Of a DNA stretch of 64,000 nt, positions 31,796 to 40,814 are shown piece after piece. The notes beneath the pieces were generated by a model that ran no database searches, was not told the DNA's origin, and saw only the letters and a list, made by a program, of their open reading frames with translations. Origin of the DNA: Paucisalibacillus algeriensis. Its GTDB lineage: Bacteria; Bacillota; Bacilli; Bacillales; Amphibacillaceae. Location of the stretch: the NCBI RefSeq assembly GCF_000577245.1, contig NZ_CBYO010000016.1:1-64000 (forward strand), read 5' to 3'. The position numbers and the translations under genes were made by a program. How positions within the stretch are numbered: the first letter of the stretch is position 1; the number at the start of each line of letters is the position of its first letter.

Positions 31796-33322
31796 ATGCG
31801 AACGTTTTATAAGAATTTATGTTTGATAGGTATTTTGTTTTTGATTGTTATGTTGGTTAGTGCTTGTTCTGGAAAAGAGGCTGGTAATGCGGCTAAGGAT
31901 ACCAATGATGTTAATATCCGCATTAATAATGATCCAGACTTTCTGGACCCACATATGGCAGAAGCATCGATCACGTTCCAAATGCTTCTTAATATTTATG
32001 ATGGGTTGTTAGTTGGAGATACGGATGGTTCTTTGAAACCTGCACTTGCTGAAGATTATCTTGTTTCTGATGATGGACTAACATATACATTTACTATCCG
32101 TGATGGTGTGACGTTTCACAATGGTGATCCATTAACGGTAGAGGACATCCAGTATAGTTTTGACCGTTTAATGGGTACGGAAACAGGTGAGCCTTTATCA
32201 TCCGATTTTGAAAATGTTGCTTCATTAGATACACCAGATGACAAGACTTTTGTTATCACGTTAAAAGAACCGAATTCAGCTTTTCTTTCTTATTTAACCG
32301 CACTAAATTCGGCCATCTTGCCGAAAAGCAATGATGGTAAACATAATGAACATCCAATTGGGACTGGAGCATTTACATTTAATAGCTATAGCCCTGAAAA
32401 CAATCTTGTGTTAGAAAAAAATGAGAGCTACTGGAAAGAAGGCTTACCTTACTTAGATAAAGTGACATTTACATTCCAGCCTGATGATCAAACAGCGCTA
32501 CTTTCTCTACAAGCGGGAGAAATGGATATTGTAGCAGTTGGTTCACACCGTGTACCTGAAGTGGAAGATCAATTTAATCTGGAATATCAAGATAGCAACT
32601 CGGTATTACTTGTTGGTTATAACCAAGAGAGAGAACCTTTTCAAGATATACGTGTACGCCAGGCAATTAGTTATGCAGTCAATAAGGACGACGTAATTGA
32701 GGCTGCTTTTTCCGGTTATGCAACGAAGCTTGGATCCAATATGAGTCCTGCTATGGGAGATGTTTATATGGAAGGCTTGGAAGATGTATATAAGCGTGAT
32801 GTGGAAAAAGCAAAAGCTTTACTTGCAGAAGCAGGATATGAGGATGGGTTTAGCACAACCATTTCTATTTCTTCTCATGCGGCATTATATACCAATGTTG
32901 CTCAAGTTGTGGTGGAGAATTTAAAAGAAGTGGGTATTGATGCAGAAATTGAAGTGGTGGAGTGGGGCGTCTGGTTAGACAGAGTCTACCAAGGTAGAGA
33001 CTATGAAATGACAATTATTGATTTTACTGGGGTTTTATCGCCGTATGAAACGATTAATCGCTATGTGACGGATGCTGATAATAACTTCTTTAACTTCCAT
33101 AATCCTGAATATGACCAATTAATGAGCGAGGTTTTAGTGGAATCTAACCTGGATCGTCAAAAGGAAATCTATCATCGCTTACAGGAAATTTTAAGTGAAG
33201 AAGCAGCTGCGGTGTATTTAGCTGATTATCAAATTATTTGGGCATTGAACCCGAAATTGGAAGGATATAAGTTGTACCCTTATTTCTATCATGATCTTTC
33301 CGAAGTGAAGTACACCGAATAG
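31796..33322 (+). CDS. ABC transporter substrate-binding lipoprotein (family 5, peptide/nickel)
   Basis: Lipoprotein of 508 residues. A signal peptide with lipobox LVSAC precedes an SBP_bac_5 domain: DPDFLDPHMAEASITFQMLLNIYDGL, LAEDYLVSDDGLTYTFTIRDGVTFHNGDPLTVEDI and the RQAISYAVNK stretch. It binds peptides, nickel or related ligands outside the membrane. It leads an operon with two permease genes. AAAGGGGA precedes the ATG. Confidence 0.92.
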   Translation: MRTFYKNLCLIGILFLIVMLVSACSGKEAGNAAKDTNDVNIRINNDPDFLDPHMAEASITFQMLLNIYDGLLVGDTDGSLKPALAEDYLVSDDGLTYTFTIRDGVTFHNGDPLTVEDIQYSFDRLMGTETGEPLSSDFENVASLDTPDDKTFVITLKEPNSAFLSYLTALNSAILPKSNDGKHNEHPIGTGAFTFNSYSPENNLVLEKNESYWKEGLPYLDKVTFTFQPDDQTALLSLQAGEMDIVAVGSHRVPEVEDQFNLEYQDSNSVLLVGYNQEREPFQDIRVRQAISYAVNKDDVIEAAFSGYATKLGSNMSPAMGDVYMEGLEDVYKRDVEKAKALLAEAGYEDGFSTTISISSHAALYTNVAQVVVENLKEVGIDAEIEVVEWGVWLDRVYQGRDYEMTIIDFTGVLSPYETINRYVTDADNNFFNFHNPEYDQLMSEVLVESNLDRQKEIYHRLQEILSEEAAAVYLADYQIIWALNPKLEGYKLYPYFYHDLSEVKYTE

Positions 33323-33337
33323 AAGGGGATTTCAACT

Positions 33338-34282
33338 ATGGCCTATTTCTTTCGAAGGATATTATTGCTTTTGGTAACGGTGTTTCTTGTATCACTGATT
33401 ACCTTTGCAGTTTTTCAAATTATACCCGGTGATCCAATCCGGATTATGCTCGGACCGGAAGCGGATGAAGCGCGGGTGGAAACCTTGGAAAAACAACTTG
33501 GATTGGACCAAGCCCTTCCAATCCAGTATGTAAACTGGATGAGTGGTGTTTTTACAGGCGATTTAGGGGATTCCATTCGATTTTCTCGGCCGGTTTCGGA
33601 GTTAATTGCAGACCGTTTACCGGTTACACTTTCTCTGGCATTCCTTTCAATAGCGATTGTGATAATGGTGGCGATTCCTTTAGGGATTTACATTGCAAAA
33701 AGACCGAATACCTTACGTGATTTCGTTTTTTCGTCTGTCACACAGGTTGGGATGGCCATTCCTTCTTTCTGGTTAGGGATGATTTTAATGCTTGGTTTGG
33801 GCATGTCGTTTCAGTTTTTTTCCATCAGTGGATATGTTCCATGGTCAGAAAGTATTACCGGTGCAATAGGATCATTACTTTTGCCAGCGATTACGATTGC
33901 CATTCCGCAGATTGCTATTTCATTTCGATATATCCGTAATACCATTTTGGAGCAATTGCAATTGGATTATGTACGGACAATTCGAAGTAAAGGGATAACG
34001 GAAAGGGCAGTGATATATAGGCATGTGTTACGCAATGCAATGATTCCAATTCTTACCGTGTTCGGATTGATTTTTGCAGAAGTGGTTGCAGGAACGATTA
34101 TTGTGGAACAGGTTTTTGGACTTCCGGGGTTTGGCAGTTTATTGATTACAAGTATTAGTTATCGTGATTTTCCTTTGATACAAGGGATTGTCATGTATAT
34201 TACAATTGTTGTGGTAATTATTAACTTTGTTATCGATATGCTTTATGCTGTCTTGGATCCTCGCATTCGGTTAGGGGAGTAA
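33338..34282 (+). CDS. ABC transporter permease, DppB/OppB type
   Basis: Membrane subunit of 314 residues with six helices. It starts RRILLLLVTVFLVSLITFAVF, has IIPGDPIRIMLG, and the EAA loop YVRTIRSKGITERAVIYRHVLRNAMIP that contacts an ATPase. It follows the binding protein by 15 bp. Confidence 0.92.
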   Translation: MAYFFRRILLLLVTVFLVSLITFAVFQIIPGDPIRIMLGPEADEARVETLEKQLGLDQALPIQYVNWMSGVFTGDLGDSIRFSRPVSELIADRLPVTLSLAFLSIAIVIMVAIPLGIYIAKRPNTLRDFVFSSVTQVGMAIPSFWLGMILMLGLGMSFQFFSISGYVPWSESITGAIGSLLLPAITIAIPQIAISFRYIRNTILEQLQLDYVRTIRSKGITERAVIYRHVLRNAMIPILTVFGLIFAEVVAGTIIVEQVFGLPGFGSLLITSISYRDFPLIQGIVMYITIVVVIINFVIDMLYAVLDPRIRLGE

Positions 34283-34287
34283 GGCGA

Positions 34288-35112
34288 ATGAAACGAATTC
34301 GAAAGTATGGGAAAAATATCAACCTTGTGATCGGCGGATCCATCTTACTTATGTTTTTAATCATGATGGTTGTGAGTTTTTTATACACCCCATATGATGT
34401 CAATACGATGGATATTGCGAACAAATTGCTGCCACCTAGTGGTGAACATTGGTTTGGAACGGATGAGTTTGGTCGTGATATATTCAGTAGGATTATGGTT
34501 GGAACGCAAACAGCGTTTTTTGTTGGCACGGTCTCTGTGGGGATTGGTATGGTTCTTGGGGTGTTAATCGGTGGTATTTCTGGATACCTAGGTGGTTGGG
34601 TTGATGAAATCATTATGCGAGTTATTGATGCACTCATGGCATTTCCGGGAATCATTTTGGCATTGATGCTTGTTGCGGTTTTTGGTTCTGGGATGGTGAA
34701 TACATCCATTGCGCTAGGACTAATGGCAATTCCGGGGATTGCAAGGATTGCAAGAAGTGGTTTTTTGCAAAGTAAAGACGCGGAGTATGTACAGGCTGCC
34801 AGGTTAATGGGACAGACACAAGTAAGAATTATGACGAAGCATATTTTGCCTAATGTCATGTCTCCGCTGATAGTTGCTGCATCAATTGCCTTTGCGGTGG
34901 CCTTGTTAGCGGAAGCTGGCTTAAGCTACCTAGGGTTGGGTGTCCAACCACCAGATCCAAGCTGGGGGCGGATGTTGAAGGATTCGCAAGGTTATTTGGT
35001 AAGCGCACCTTGGTATACCTATGCACCAGGTGTAGTGATTACACTGATGGTGTTAGGGTTTTATATGTTGAGTAATGCGATACGGGACATAAGTGATCCT
35101 AGATCGCGGTAG
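34288..35112 (+). CDS. ABC transporter permease, DppC/OppC type
   Basis: Membrane subunit of 274 residues. Signatures are LLPPSGEHWFGTDEFGRDIFSRI, the EAA loop YVQAARLMGQTQVRIMTKHILPN and LSYLGLGVQPPDPSWGRML. It lies 5 bp after the DppB-type gene. No ATP-binding subunit gene (DppD/F) follows, so the transporter must borrow ATPases encoded elsewhere. Confidence 0.92.
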   Translation: MKRIRKYGKNINLVIGGSILLMFLIMMVVSFLYTPYDVNTMDIANKLLPPSGEHWFGTDEFGRDIFSRIMVGTQTAFFVGTVSVGIGMVLGVLIGGISGYLGGWVDEIIMRVIDALMAFPGIILALMLVAVFGSGMVNTSIALGLMAIPGIARIARSGFLQSKDAEYVQAARLMGQTQVRIMTKHILPNVMSPLIVAASIAFAVALLAEAGLSYLGLGVQPPDPSWGRMLKDSQGYLVSAPWYTYAPGVVITLMVLGFYMLSNAIRDISDPRSR

Positions 35113-35158
35113 TTTGAGAGGTGCTAATTTTATCGAATTTATTTCCCGTTAATGTGGC

Positions 35159-35179
35159 TGGAGGGGGACTGTCCCCCCT
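35159..35179. repeat. REP family B, core palindrome only
   Basis: GAGGGGGACTGTCCCCCCTC between the convergent permease and hypothetical genes. A related core with longer arms. Confidence 0.65.
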
Positions 35180-35184
35180 CTTAA

Positions 35185-36555
35185 TCACTTTTCAATCTTC
35201 TCCAATTCATTCACAAATGCAGGTTTTCGCTCATACATATTTTTCAATGTACTTACCATTTCTTCAAACTTAGCTTCTCCCAATGCTTCTTTATAGACCT
35301 TTAATTTTTTGCAAATATTACGGTACTCTTTACGATTGATGGCCTGTTTCGCTTCAGATAGAATATACATGTGAAATATTTCCTTAACTCTGCCTTTATA
35401 TTCTTTTAACAAATAGGAATAAAGCTCTACTATAGTTGAAGGCGATTGTTCCACATATTTAAGTATTTTATCACTTCTATTTTCTGCTTTAGCAATATAT
35501 TCATATACATGTGGAAGATATCCTGTTCGCTCTTCAAATAAATTAAATATCTTTTCTATAGCATCTTTCCATTCTTCTGATGAGTATAATTCCTTCAGTT
35601 TCCCATAGGCTTCATATCCATTATCCAGCACAAACTCCTGGAGGATTTCTTTTTGTTTTTGGATATCCTCGGTAGCCTCATATACTTGAAGTCGATATTC
35701 CTTCCATTTCTTCACAAGACCAGGATATAAACAATCATTCTGTTCTCCTTCTTCACAAAGCCTTAAGGCAGTTTTATAATTTTCATTTCCTATTTCTTTT
35801 TCGATAGCCATTTTTCGAAACTCATCATAATTCAGGTGCCTATTTACGAACTGAGCAGCTAAATCCATTTCGCCATTTCGTTCTAAAATCTTCAACTGAA
35901 GCTGTAAAATCGCTTGTTTGTCATAATCAGATGACCATGAAGAAACAGTTGAAACTTTGCTTAGCAGGTTTTCTAAGATTTCCTCCAGTTTTCTTCGAGC
36001 TGAAGAAAGCGCAGAATAAATAGAACAAACATCTAATAACGCATAACGCGTGTCATTCCAACCATCATAACGCTTGTTCATTGCTTCCTTAAGAATCAAA
36101 TCAAAGGTATTTTCTTGTACACGATGAATGGTAGAAAGTAATACTAGTGAAGATGCATCTTTGAGAAGGGTAATACTTTCATTTATCACATATCCAATTT
36201 CCCCACCAGAATCATCCGTGTATTGTAACATGTCAATGACAATAGAAAGTACCGCAATTCCTAACTTAACCGCAGTTTCCTCTTCGCCATTGTTTAGTTT
36301 ACTCCTACCTTTATCAAGCACCATCTCCGCACCTTGAAGCGCAGTATGAACATTTCGCCACGAAATAAATCCTTGTCTTTTGTTTTCATTGATATACTTT
36401 CTTATCAATTGTTTACTAGCTTTCACTTCATCATTTGGGGTGACTAGTTTAAACTCGATCTTCTTAGCCACATTTTGATCACTTTCCACTAGCTCCATGA
36501 TTAATTCAACTAATTCCTTTTTCGAAAGCTTTGTTACTTCCCTCTTTAAATCCAC
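35185..36555 (-). CDS. Large helical hypothetical protein
   Basis: Soluble protein of 456 residues with no family I can name firmly. It starts VDLKREVTKLSKKELVELIMELVESD and is helical throughout, with TPR-like pairs of helices (for example QVYEATEDIQKQKEILQEFV, GKLKELYSSEEW). It resembles the C-terminal part of SWIM zinc-finger-associated proteins, but no zinc motif is present. The start is GTG 36555, because AGAGGAG lies just before it and inside the longer frame from 36579. It is a single gene. Confidence 0.6.
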   Translation of the reverse strand: MDLKREVTKLSKKELVELIMELVESDQNVAKKIEFKLVTPNDEVKASKQLIRKYINENKRQGFISWRNVHTALQGAEMVLDKGRSKLNNGEEETAVKLGIAVLSIVIDMLQYTDDSGGEIGYVINESITLLKDASSLVLLSTIHRVQENTFDLILKEAMNKRYDGWNDTRYALLDVCSIYSALSSARRKLEEILENLLSKVSTVSSWSSDYDKQAILQLQLKILERNGEMDLAAQFVNRHLNYDEFRKMAIEKEIGNENYKTALRLCEEGEQNDCLYPGLVKKWKEYRLQVYEATEDIQKQKEILQEFVLDNGYEAYGKLKELYSSEEWKDAIEKIFNLFEERTGYLPHVYEYIAKAENRSDKILKYVEQSPSTIVELYSYLLKEYKGRVKEIFHMYILSEAKQAINRKEYRNICKKLKVYKEALGEAKFEEMVSTLKNMYERKPAFVNELEKIEK

Positions 36556-36805
36556 GGTTGGACTCCTCTCATAACACACATATAATATTAGTGTAGCATA
36601 ACTTCATAAGGCACTCTTACATGACTAGTGAGTTCTTGTCTAGCCTAATCGTTTAAAAAGGAACACATAAAGAAATGCATTTGGCACATAAATAATTTAT
36701 GAACCTCATTTCTTTGTAGACTTTTTTCTCAACTTTCAATTGTTAGCCCATTCTTACGATTCGTGTTACAGTTATAAGACATTTTAAATTGGGTAGGTGA
36801 ACTTG

Positions 36806-37189
36806 TTGATAGAAATAAAAGCATCGTTAATTAGTGAAGGGGAATTTAATAGGGGCGTATTTGCTACACGGGATATCAAAAAAGGTGAGCTTTTTCATGA
36901 AGCACCTGTTATTTCCTATCCGAATGATCAACATGAACACATAGAGAAAACCATCCTTGCTGATTATACATTTGAGTATGGAATCAATCACTCCGCTATC
37001 CTCCTTGGATATGGCATGTTGTTTAATCATTCTTATGAACCTAATGCTAATTATAAAATTAATTTTGATAATCATACCTTTGATTTTTATGCATTCACCG
37101 ATATAAAAGCGGGTGATGAGATTCTAATTAATTATAATGGTAATGTGGATGATAAAGATCCGCTGTGGTTTAATCAAGACGAAAACTAA
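36806..37189 (+). CDS. SET domain protein
   Basis: Protein of 127 residues with the core of a SET methyltransferase domain: EGEFNRGVFATRDIKKGELFHEAPV near the start, then LLGYGMLFNHSYEPNANY (the NHSxxPNA motif that contributes to the cofactor pocket) and FTDIKAGDEILINYN. Eukaryotic SET proteins methylate lysines; bacterial ones are rarer and their targets are mostly unknown. Start codons GTG 36797, TTG 36803 and TTG 36806 are possible; GGTAGGTGA favours 36806. Confidence 0.82.
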   Translation: MIEIKASLISEGEFNRGVFATRDIKKGELFHEAPVISYPNDQHEHIEKTILADYTFEYGINHSAILLGYGMLFNHSYEPNANYKINFDNHTFDFYAFTDIKAGDEILINYNGNVDDKDPLWFNQDEN

Positions 37190-37295
37190 ACAAAATTTCA
37201 CGAGTTAGTCTCACGGCTCCCTCATCCCTAACAAATCCGAATATCTCCAATTAATATTGTCCATACTAAAACCACAAAATAAGGAGGGATTTAGT

Positions 37296-38039
37296 ATGTC
37301 TGAAAATGATAAAAAACCCTTTTATAAAAAATGGTGGTTTTGGTTAATTGTTATCATCATATTATTGTTTGCACTCTTCGGTGGTGGAGATGAGGAAGAC
37401 CAACCACAAGATACGGATACAGGGACAGAAGATGCCCAAAATAATGAAGATGAGGCAGGGGAAAATGAGACGGACACTGGTGATGAAGGTGCAGAAGAAG
37501 AGGAACCTGCAGAAGAATCTAATACCCGTGACAACGCTTCAGCAGAGGAGACGACCCTTAATGCTGGTAAATTCGAAGTTGGAACGGATATCCCAGTAGG
37601 ACGTTACGTTATTACCGGGGATGGAATGGGAAATCTGTTTGTGTATGATGAGGATGGACTACCAGTAGTTAATGAAATACTGGATTCTAGTACTGAAATG
37701 GGAGTATCTAGTGTTACAACTGATTTAGAAGATGGACAGGAAATTGAGATTTCTGGCTTGGATGCTGTGAAATTTACACCTGCTGAAACCAAAATTTCCA
37801 ACAAGCTTTCTGCTGGTTCATGGGAAGTTGGATTAGATATTGAGCCAGGTAGATATGATGCTAGTACTCCAAGTGGAATGGGTAATTTTGTCGTCTACAA
37901 TGATATGGGATTGCCGAGCACGAATGAAATTCTCGATGCTACTGGTGACATGGGTGTTACGAAGGTTACGGTAACCTTGGAAGAAGGGCAGCAAATTTCA
38001 ATTAGTGGATTGAATGAAGTCAATTTTGAAGCAAAATAA
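37296..38039 (+). CDS. Membrane-anchored protein with duplicated beta domain
   Basis: Protein of 247 residues. A single helix near the N-terminus (WWFWLIVIIILLFALFGG) leads to an acidic linker rich in Glu, Asp and Asn. Two similar domains follow (about 93-170 and 172-247): NAGKFEVGTDIPVGRY...NLFVYDEDGLP...EILDSSTEMG and SAGSWEVGLDIEPGRY...NFVVYNDMGLP...EILDATGDMG. The second domain is a clear tandem copy. It probably sits outside the cell; function unknown. ATG 37296 follows AAGGAGGG. Confidence 0.8.
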   Translation: MSENDKKPFYKKWWFWLIVIIILLFALFGGGDEEDQPQDTDTGTEDAQNNEDEAGENETDTGDEGAEEEEPAEESNTRDNASAEETTLNAGKFEVGTDIPVGRYVITGDGMGNLFVYDEDGLPVVNEILDSSTEMGVSSVTTDLEDGQEIEISGLDAVKFTPAETKISNKLSAGSWEVGLDIEPGRYDASTPSGMGNFVVYNDMGLPSTNEILDATGDMGVTKVTVTLEEGQQISISGLNEVNFEAK

Positions 38040-38045
38040 ATTAAG

Positions 38046-38099
38046 AAGGGACAGTCCCTCACCACTCTAACGCGTTAGTGTAGTGAGAGACTGTCCCTT
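38046..38099. repeat. REP family B, full palindrome
   Basis: AGGGACAGTCCCTCAC and GTGAGAGACTGTCCCT flank CTCTAACGCGTTAG, itself a palindrome. Follows the stop of the preceding gene by a few bases. Confidence 0.8.
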
Positions 38100-38482
38100 T
38101 CTATGGTGTTCGACAAAAAAACCTAAGACTTTAGTCTAGTTTTGGGGAAATATATGAAGTCTTGTAGTGACAATTTCATAGAAAACGTCATGTTTAATGG
38201 GGCCTTTAGCCTCAGTGACAAATTTTGAACTAGCATGGTAGAATTTTACTATGTAATTCATTTGAAAATTGCCGTTATGTTAATTTAATATGGCACGCTC
38301 CTAAGGAACTAAATTGAAATATAATATATATACTGCTCCTTTTGGTGTATAAAAAGGACTACATTTACATATATAACTAATTTAGTACCAACTACCTACC
38401 GGGTTCTCTTTAAATAACTAAGCTATATATACTGGGGAGAAATAAGACAGGTAAGGTCATGGAAATGTATCTAAAGTAAGAA

Positions 38483-38800
38483 AAGGTATTAAGGCCATTT
38501 GTAAGTCAAAAAGTGGAAGTAGTACCTGATGATGAAGCGTATGAACCCCCTAAAATTGACTATTTTTATCGTTCACTTCGGTTTAAAAGAGACATTGAGG
38601 AAGCAACCTTTAAGAACGATTAAAAACCACCAGATGCAATTGATGAAGAAGCCCCTTTAATGTTAGTAATTTGCCACTCCATGTCGTCGGGGATAGCGAC
38701 TCTTATTTTTGCTATGAATAGGGCTTTGTAATATGGCGATGCCTTCCGATTCTATGGCCGATATTGACGAGAAGTATGACCAAAAGCGTAGGTGTAAATG
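38483..38800 (+). pseudogene. Degraded EssC-like (type VII secretion FtsK/SpoIIIE ATPase) remnant
   Basis: A short disrupted trace: EPPKIDYFYRSLRFKRDIEE, a stop, PLMLVICHSMSSGIATLIFAM, a stop, and in another frame DIDEKYDQKRR. I recall the order (YFYRSPRF-like, then a PLALxLGPSMTMGMASL-like membrane entry, then RKYEKKRR) from the region after the FHA part of EssC. Three features fit together, but the whole ATPase part is gone. It stands directly in front of the FHA/PP2C/kinase genes. The remaining 38101-38482 shows nothing clear. The assignment is from memory and needs a search. Confidence 0.5.
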
Positions 38801-39046
38801 TACAAACGTTAATTATTCTGATAAAAGGTTCTCCATTATAATGATAATCTACAGAAGATTTATATATACTAAGTGAATCCCCTAAGAACATACACAACAT
38901 TCCAATCACACTAACTTAATATGAAGACCATATTTCGGGTGACGAGCAATCAAGCGAATGAATGTTTTCGTACATATCTTTTCTCATTCATAGGAATTCA
39001 AGCCAAATAGTTTGGAAGATTCCAATTATATATATAGGAGAGACTC

Positions 39047-40015
39047 ATGGGAAATGGAGAAGTTGATCTTAACAAAAATCAATATGTCGTGGTAAATAGG
39101 TTAGTCCAGAATGAGGCAATTAATGAACGCGAATTGCATTCCATTGCAAATGGGTTGTTTCCAAGTCTTCTTCCGATTTATGTGGAAAAGGAGAAGAATA
39201 GTGTTCTGTTAAAGAGCTCAATAGAAGGCATGGTGCCTCTGAATATATATTTTAGTGGTATTGTCCATAGGAAAATGTTTTTAGAAGTAATCTATCAACT
39301 TGTGGGGATTGCCAAACAATGTGAAACGAACCTGATGAATATGAACAACTTGATGCTAGATGTAGATTGTATCTTTCTAGACCATAGGACGAAGGCAGTA
39401 AAATGTATATTTTGGCCGATTGTAAACAACCATAACCCGATTTTTATTTCTGAGTTTTTTAAGGATATTCCATTTCGACTCGTATTTAATAAGCACGAGG
39501 ATCATAATTATGTCTCTACATATTTACAGTATTTTAATGATCATGCCCCTTTTTCCATTCATAACTTTGAGAAAGTCATTTTAGAATTAATGGGGAAAAA
39601 AGAGAAAGAAATTACAATGGGTAATCATGTTACCCCAGGAAGCTTCCTTGAAACGACCGTATTAGGTGCAGAAAACTTAGATGGCACAACCGTTCTAGAT
39701 GTTGATGTATATGAAGAGCCATCTTTTCCTTATTTAATTAGAGAAAGTAATCAAGAAAAAATCTCGATTGATAAGCCCTCTTTTCGAATTGGTAAGGAAA
39801 AAAGGTATTGTGACTATTTTATTTCTAATAATCAAACGATTAGTCGTAGCCATGCTGATATTATTACACGTGATGAACGCTACTATATTATCGATAATAA
39901 TTCTACGAATAAGACATTCGTGGATCAGCGGGTTATCCCGGTACTCAAAGAGATAGAGATATTCTCAGGGACAAAAATAAGACTAGCAAATGAAGATTTC
40001 GTATTTTACATATAG
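39047..40015 (+). CDS. FHA domain protein (DUF6382-FHA)
   Basis: Protein of 322 residues. The N-terminal ~170 residues (INERELHSIANGLFPSLLPIY, LLKSSIEGMVPLNIY, MLDVDCIFLDHRTKAVKCIFWPI) resemble the DUF6382 domain. A linker with ETTVLGAENLDGTTVLD is followed by a C-terminal FHA domain (about 240-322) with FRIGKEK, ISRSHADI and NSTNKTFVD, the residues that recognise phospho-Thr. It would read phosphorylation by the kinase encoded at 40815. First gene of a close run, with GGAGAG before the ATG. Confidence 0.85.
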   Translation: MGNGEVDLNKNQYVVVNRLVQNEAINERELHSIANGLFPSLLPIYVEKEKNSVLLKSSIEGMVPLNIYFSGIVHRKMFLEVIYQLVGIAKQCETNLMNMNNLMLDVDCIFLDHRTKAVKCIFWPIVNNHNPIFISEFFKDIPFRLVFNKHEDHNYVSTYLQYFNDHAPFSIHNFEKVILELMGKKEKEITMGNHVTPGSFLETTVLGAENLDGTTVLDVDVYEEPSFPYLIRESNQEKISIDKPSFRIGKEKRYCDYFISNNQTISRSHADIITRDERYYIIDNNSTNKTFVDQRVIPVLKEIEIFSGTKIRLANEDFVFYI

Positions 40016-40030
40016 CAAGGGGGTTTTTGT

Positions 40031-40798
40031 ATGGATATTTTAACGGCCGTACATACCGATACAGGCTTAAGGAAAAAAAACAATGAAGATAGCATATGTT
40101 TAAAGGTTGCCGATACATCGATTGGAAAGGTTGTATTAGCTGTCATATGTGATGGTATGGGTGGTCTTTCCAAGGGAGAGGTTGCGAGCAGCATTGTTAT
40201 TAATGCTTTCTCGGATTGGTTTGAACAAGAATTACCTGAACAGCTTTCCCGAGAAAATTGGAGTGATATACAGTACCGCTGGGACCGAATCATTAAGGAG
40301 CAGAACCAACGAATTGGCACTTATGGTAGAAAGATAAGGAGTAATCTAGGAACAACATTAACGGCAATGTTAGTAGTTGATTCGAAGTTTATGCTCATCG
40401 CTCATGTAGGCGATACAAGATTATATCGCTTGGATTCAGGAATCCATCAATTAACAGAGGACCAGACATTAGTTGCTAGAGAAATCAGACATGGTCGATT
40501 AACGCCAGAAGAAGCAAAGAGAGATTCACGAAGAAATGTCCTCTTACAATGTATTGGGGCTTCAAGGCTTGTAGAACCTGACTTTATTCAAGGTAGGGTA
40601 AAGGCTGGTGAGGTATATGTGCTTTGTTCCGATGGTTTTCGTCATATGATTACAGAAGAAGAAATGTATACCGCCTTCTTACCAGAAACCCTACAGGATG
40701 AAATAGAGATGGAGAAAAAAGCAAAAAGGCTGGTTGAGTTAAACAAAGAACGACAAGAAACAGATAATATTTCTGTTGTAATTGTCAAAATACTGTAA
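40031..40798 (+). CDS. PP2C-family Ser/Thr protein phosphatase
   Basis: Phosphatase of 255 residues with all main PP2C metal motifs: KKNNEDS, VICDGMGGLSKGEVAS, GTTLTAML, IAHVGDTRLYRL, LCSDGF and the final QETDNISVV. It removes phosphate from Ser/Thr and opposes the kinase at 40815. It follows the FHA gene by 15 bp, and its stop lies 17 bp before the kinase start, so they are probably co-expressed. Confidence 0.92.
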   Translation: MDILTAVHTDTGLRKKNNEDSICLKVADTSIGKVVLAVICDGMGGLSKGEVASSIVINAFSDWFEQELPEQLSRENWSDIQYRWDRIIKEQNQRIGTYGRKIRSNLGTTLTAMLVVDSKFMLIAHVGDTRLYRLDSGIHQLTEDQTLVAREIRHGRLTPEEAKRDSRRNVLLQCIGASRLVEPDFIQGRVKAGEVYVLCSDGFRHMITEEEMYTAFLPETLQDEIEMEKKAKRLVELNKERQETDNISVVIVKIL

Positions 40799-40814
40799 GG
40801 ATGGGGAATTTGTT

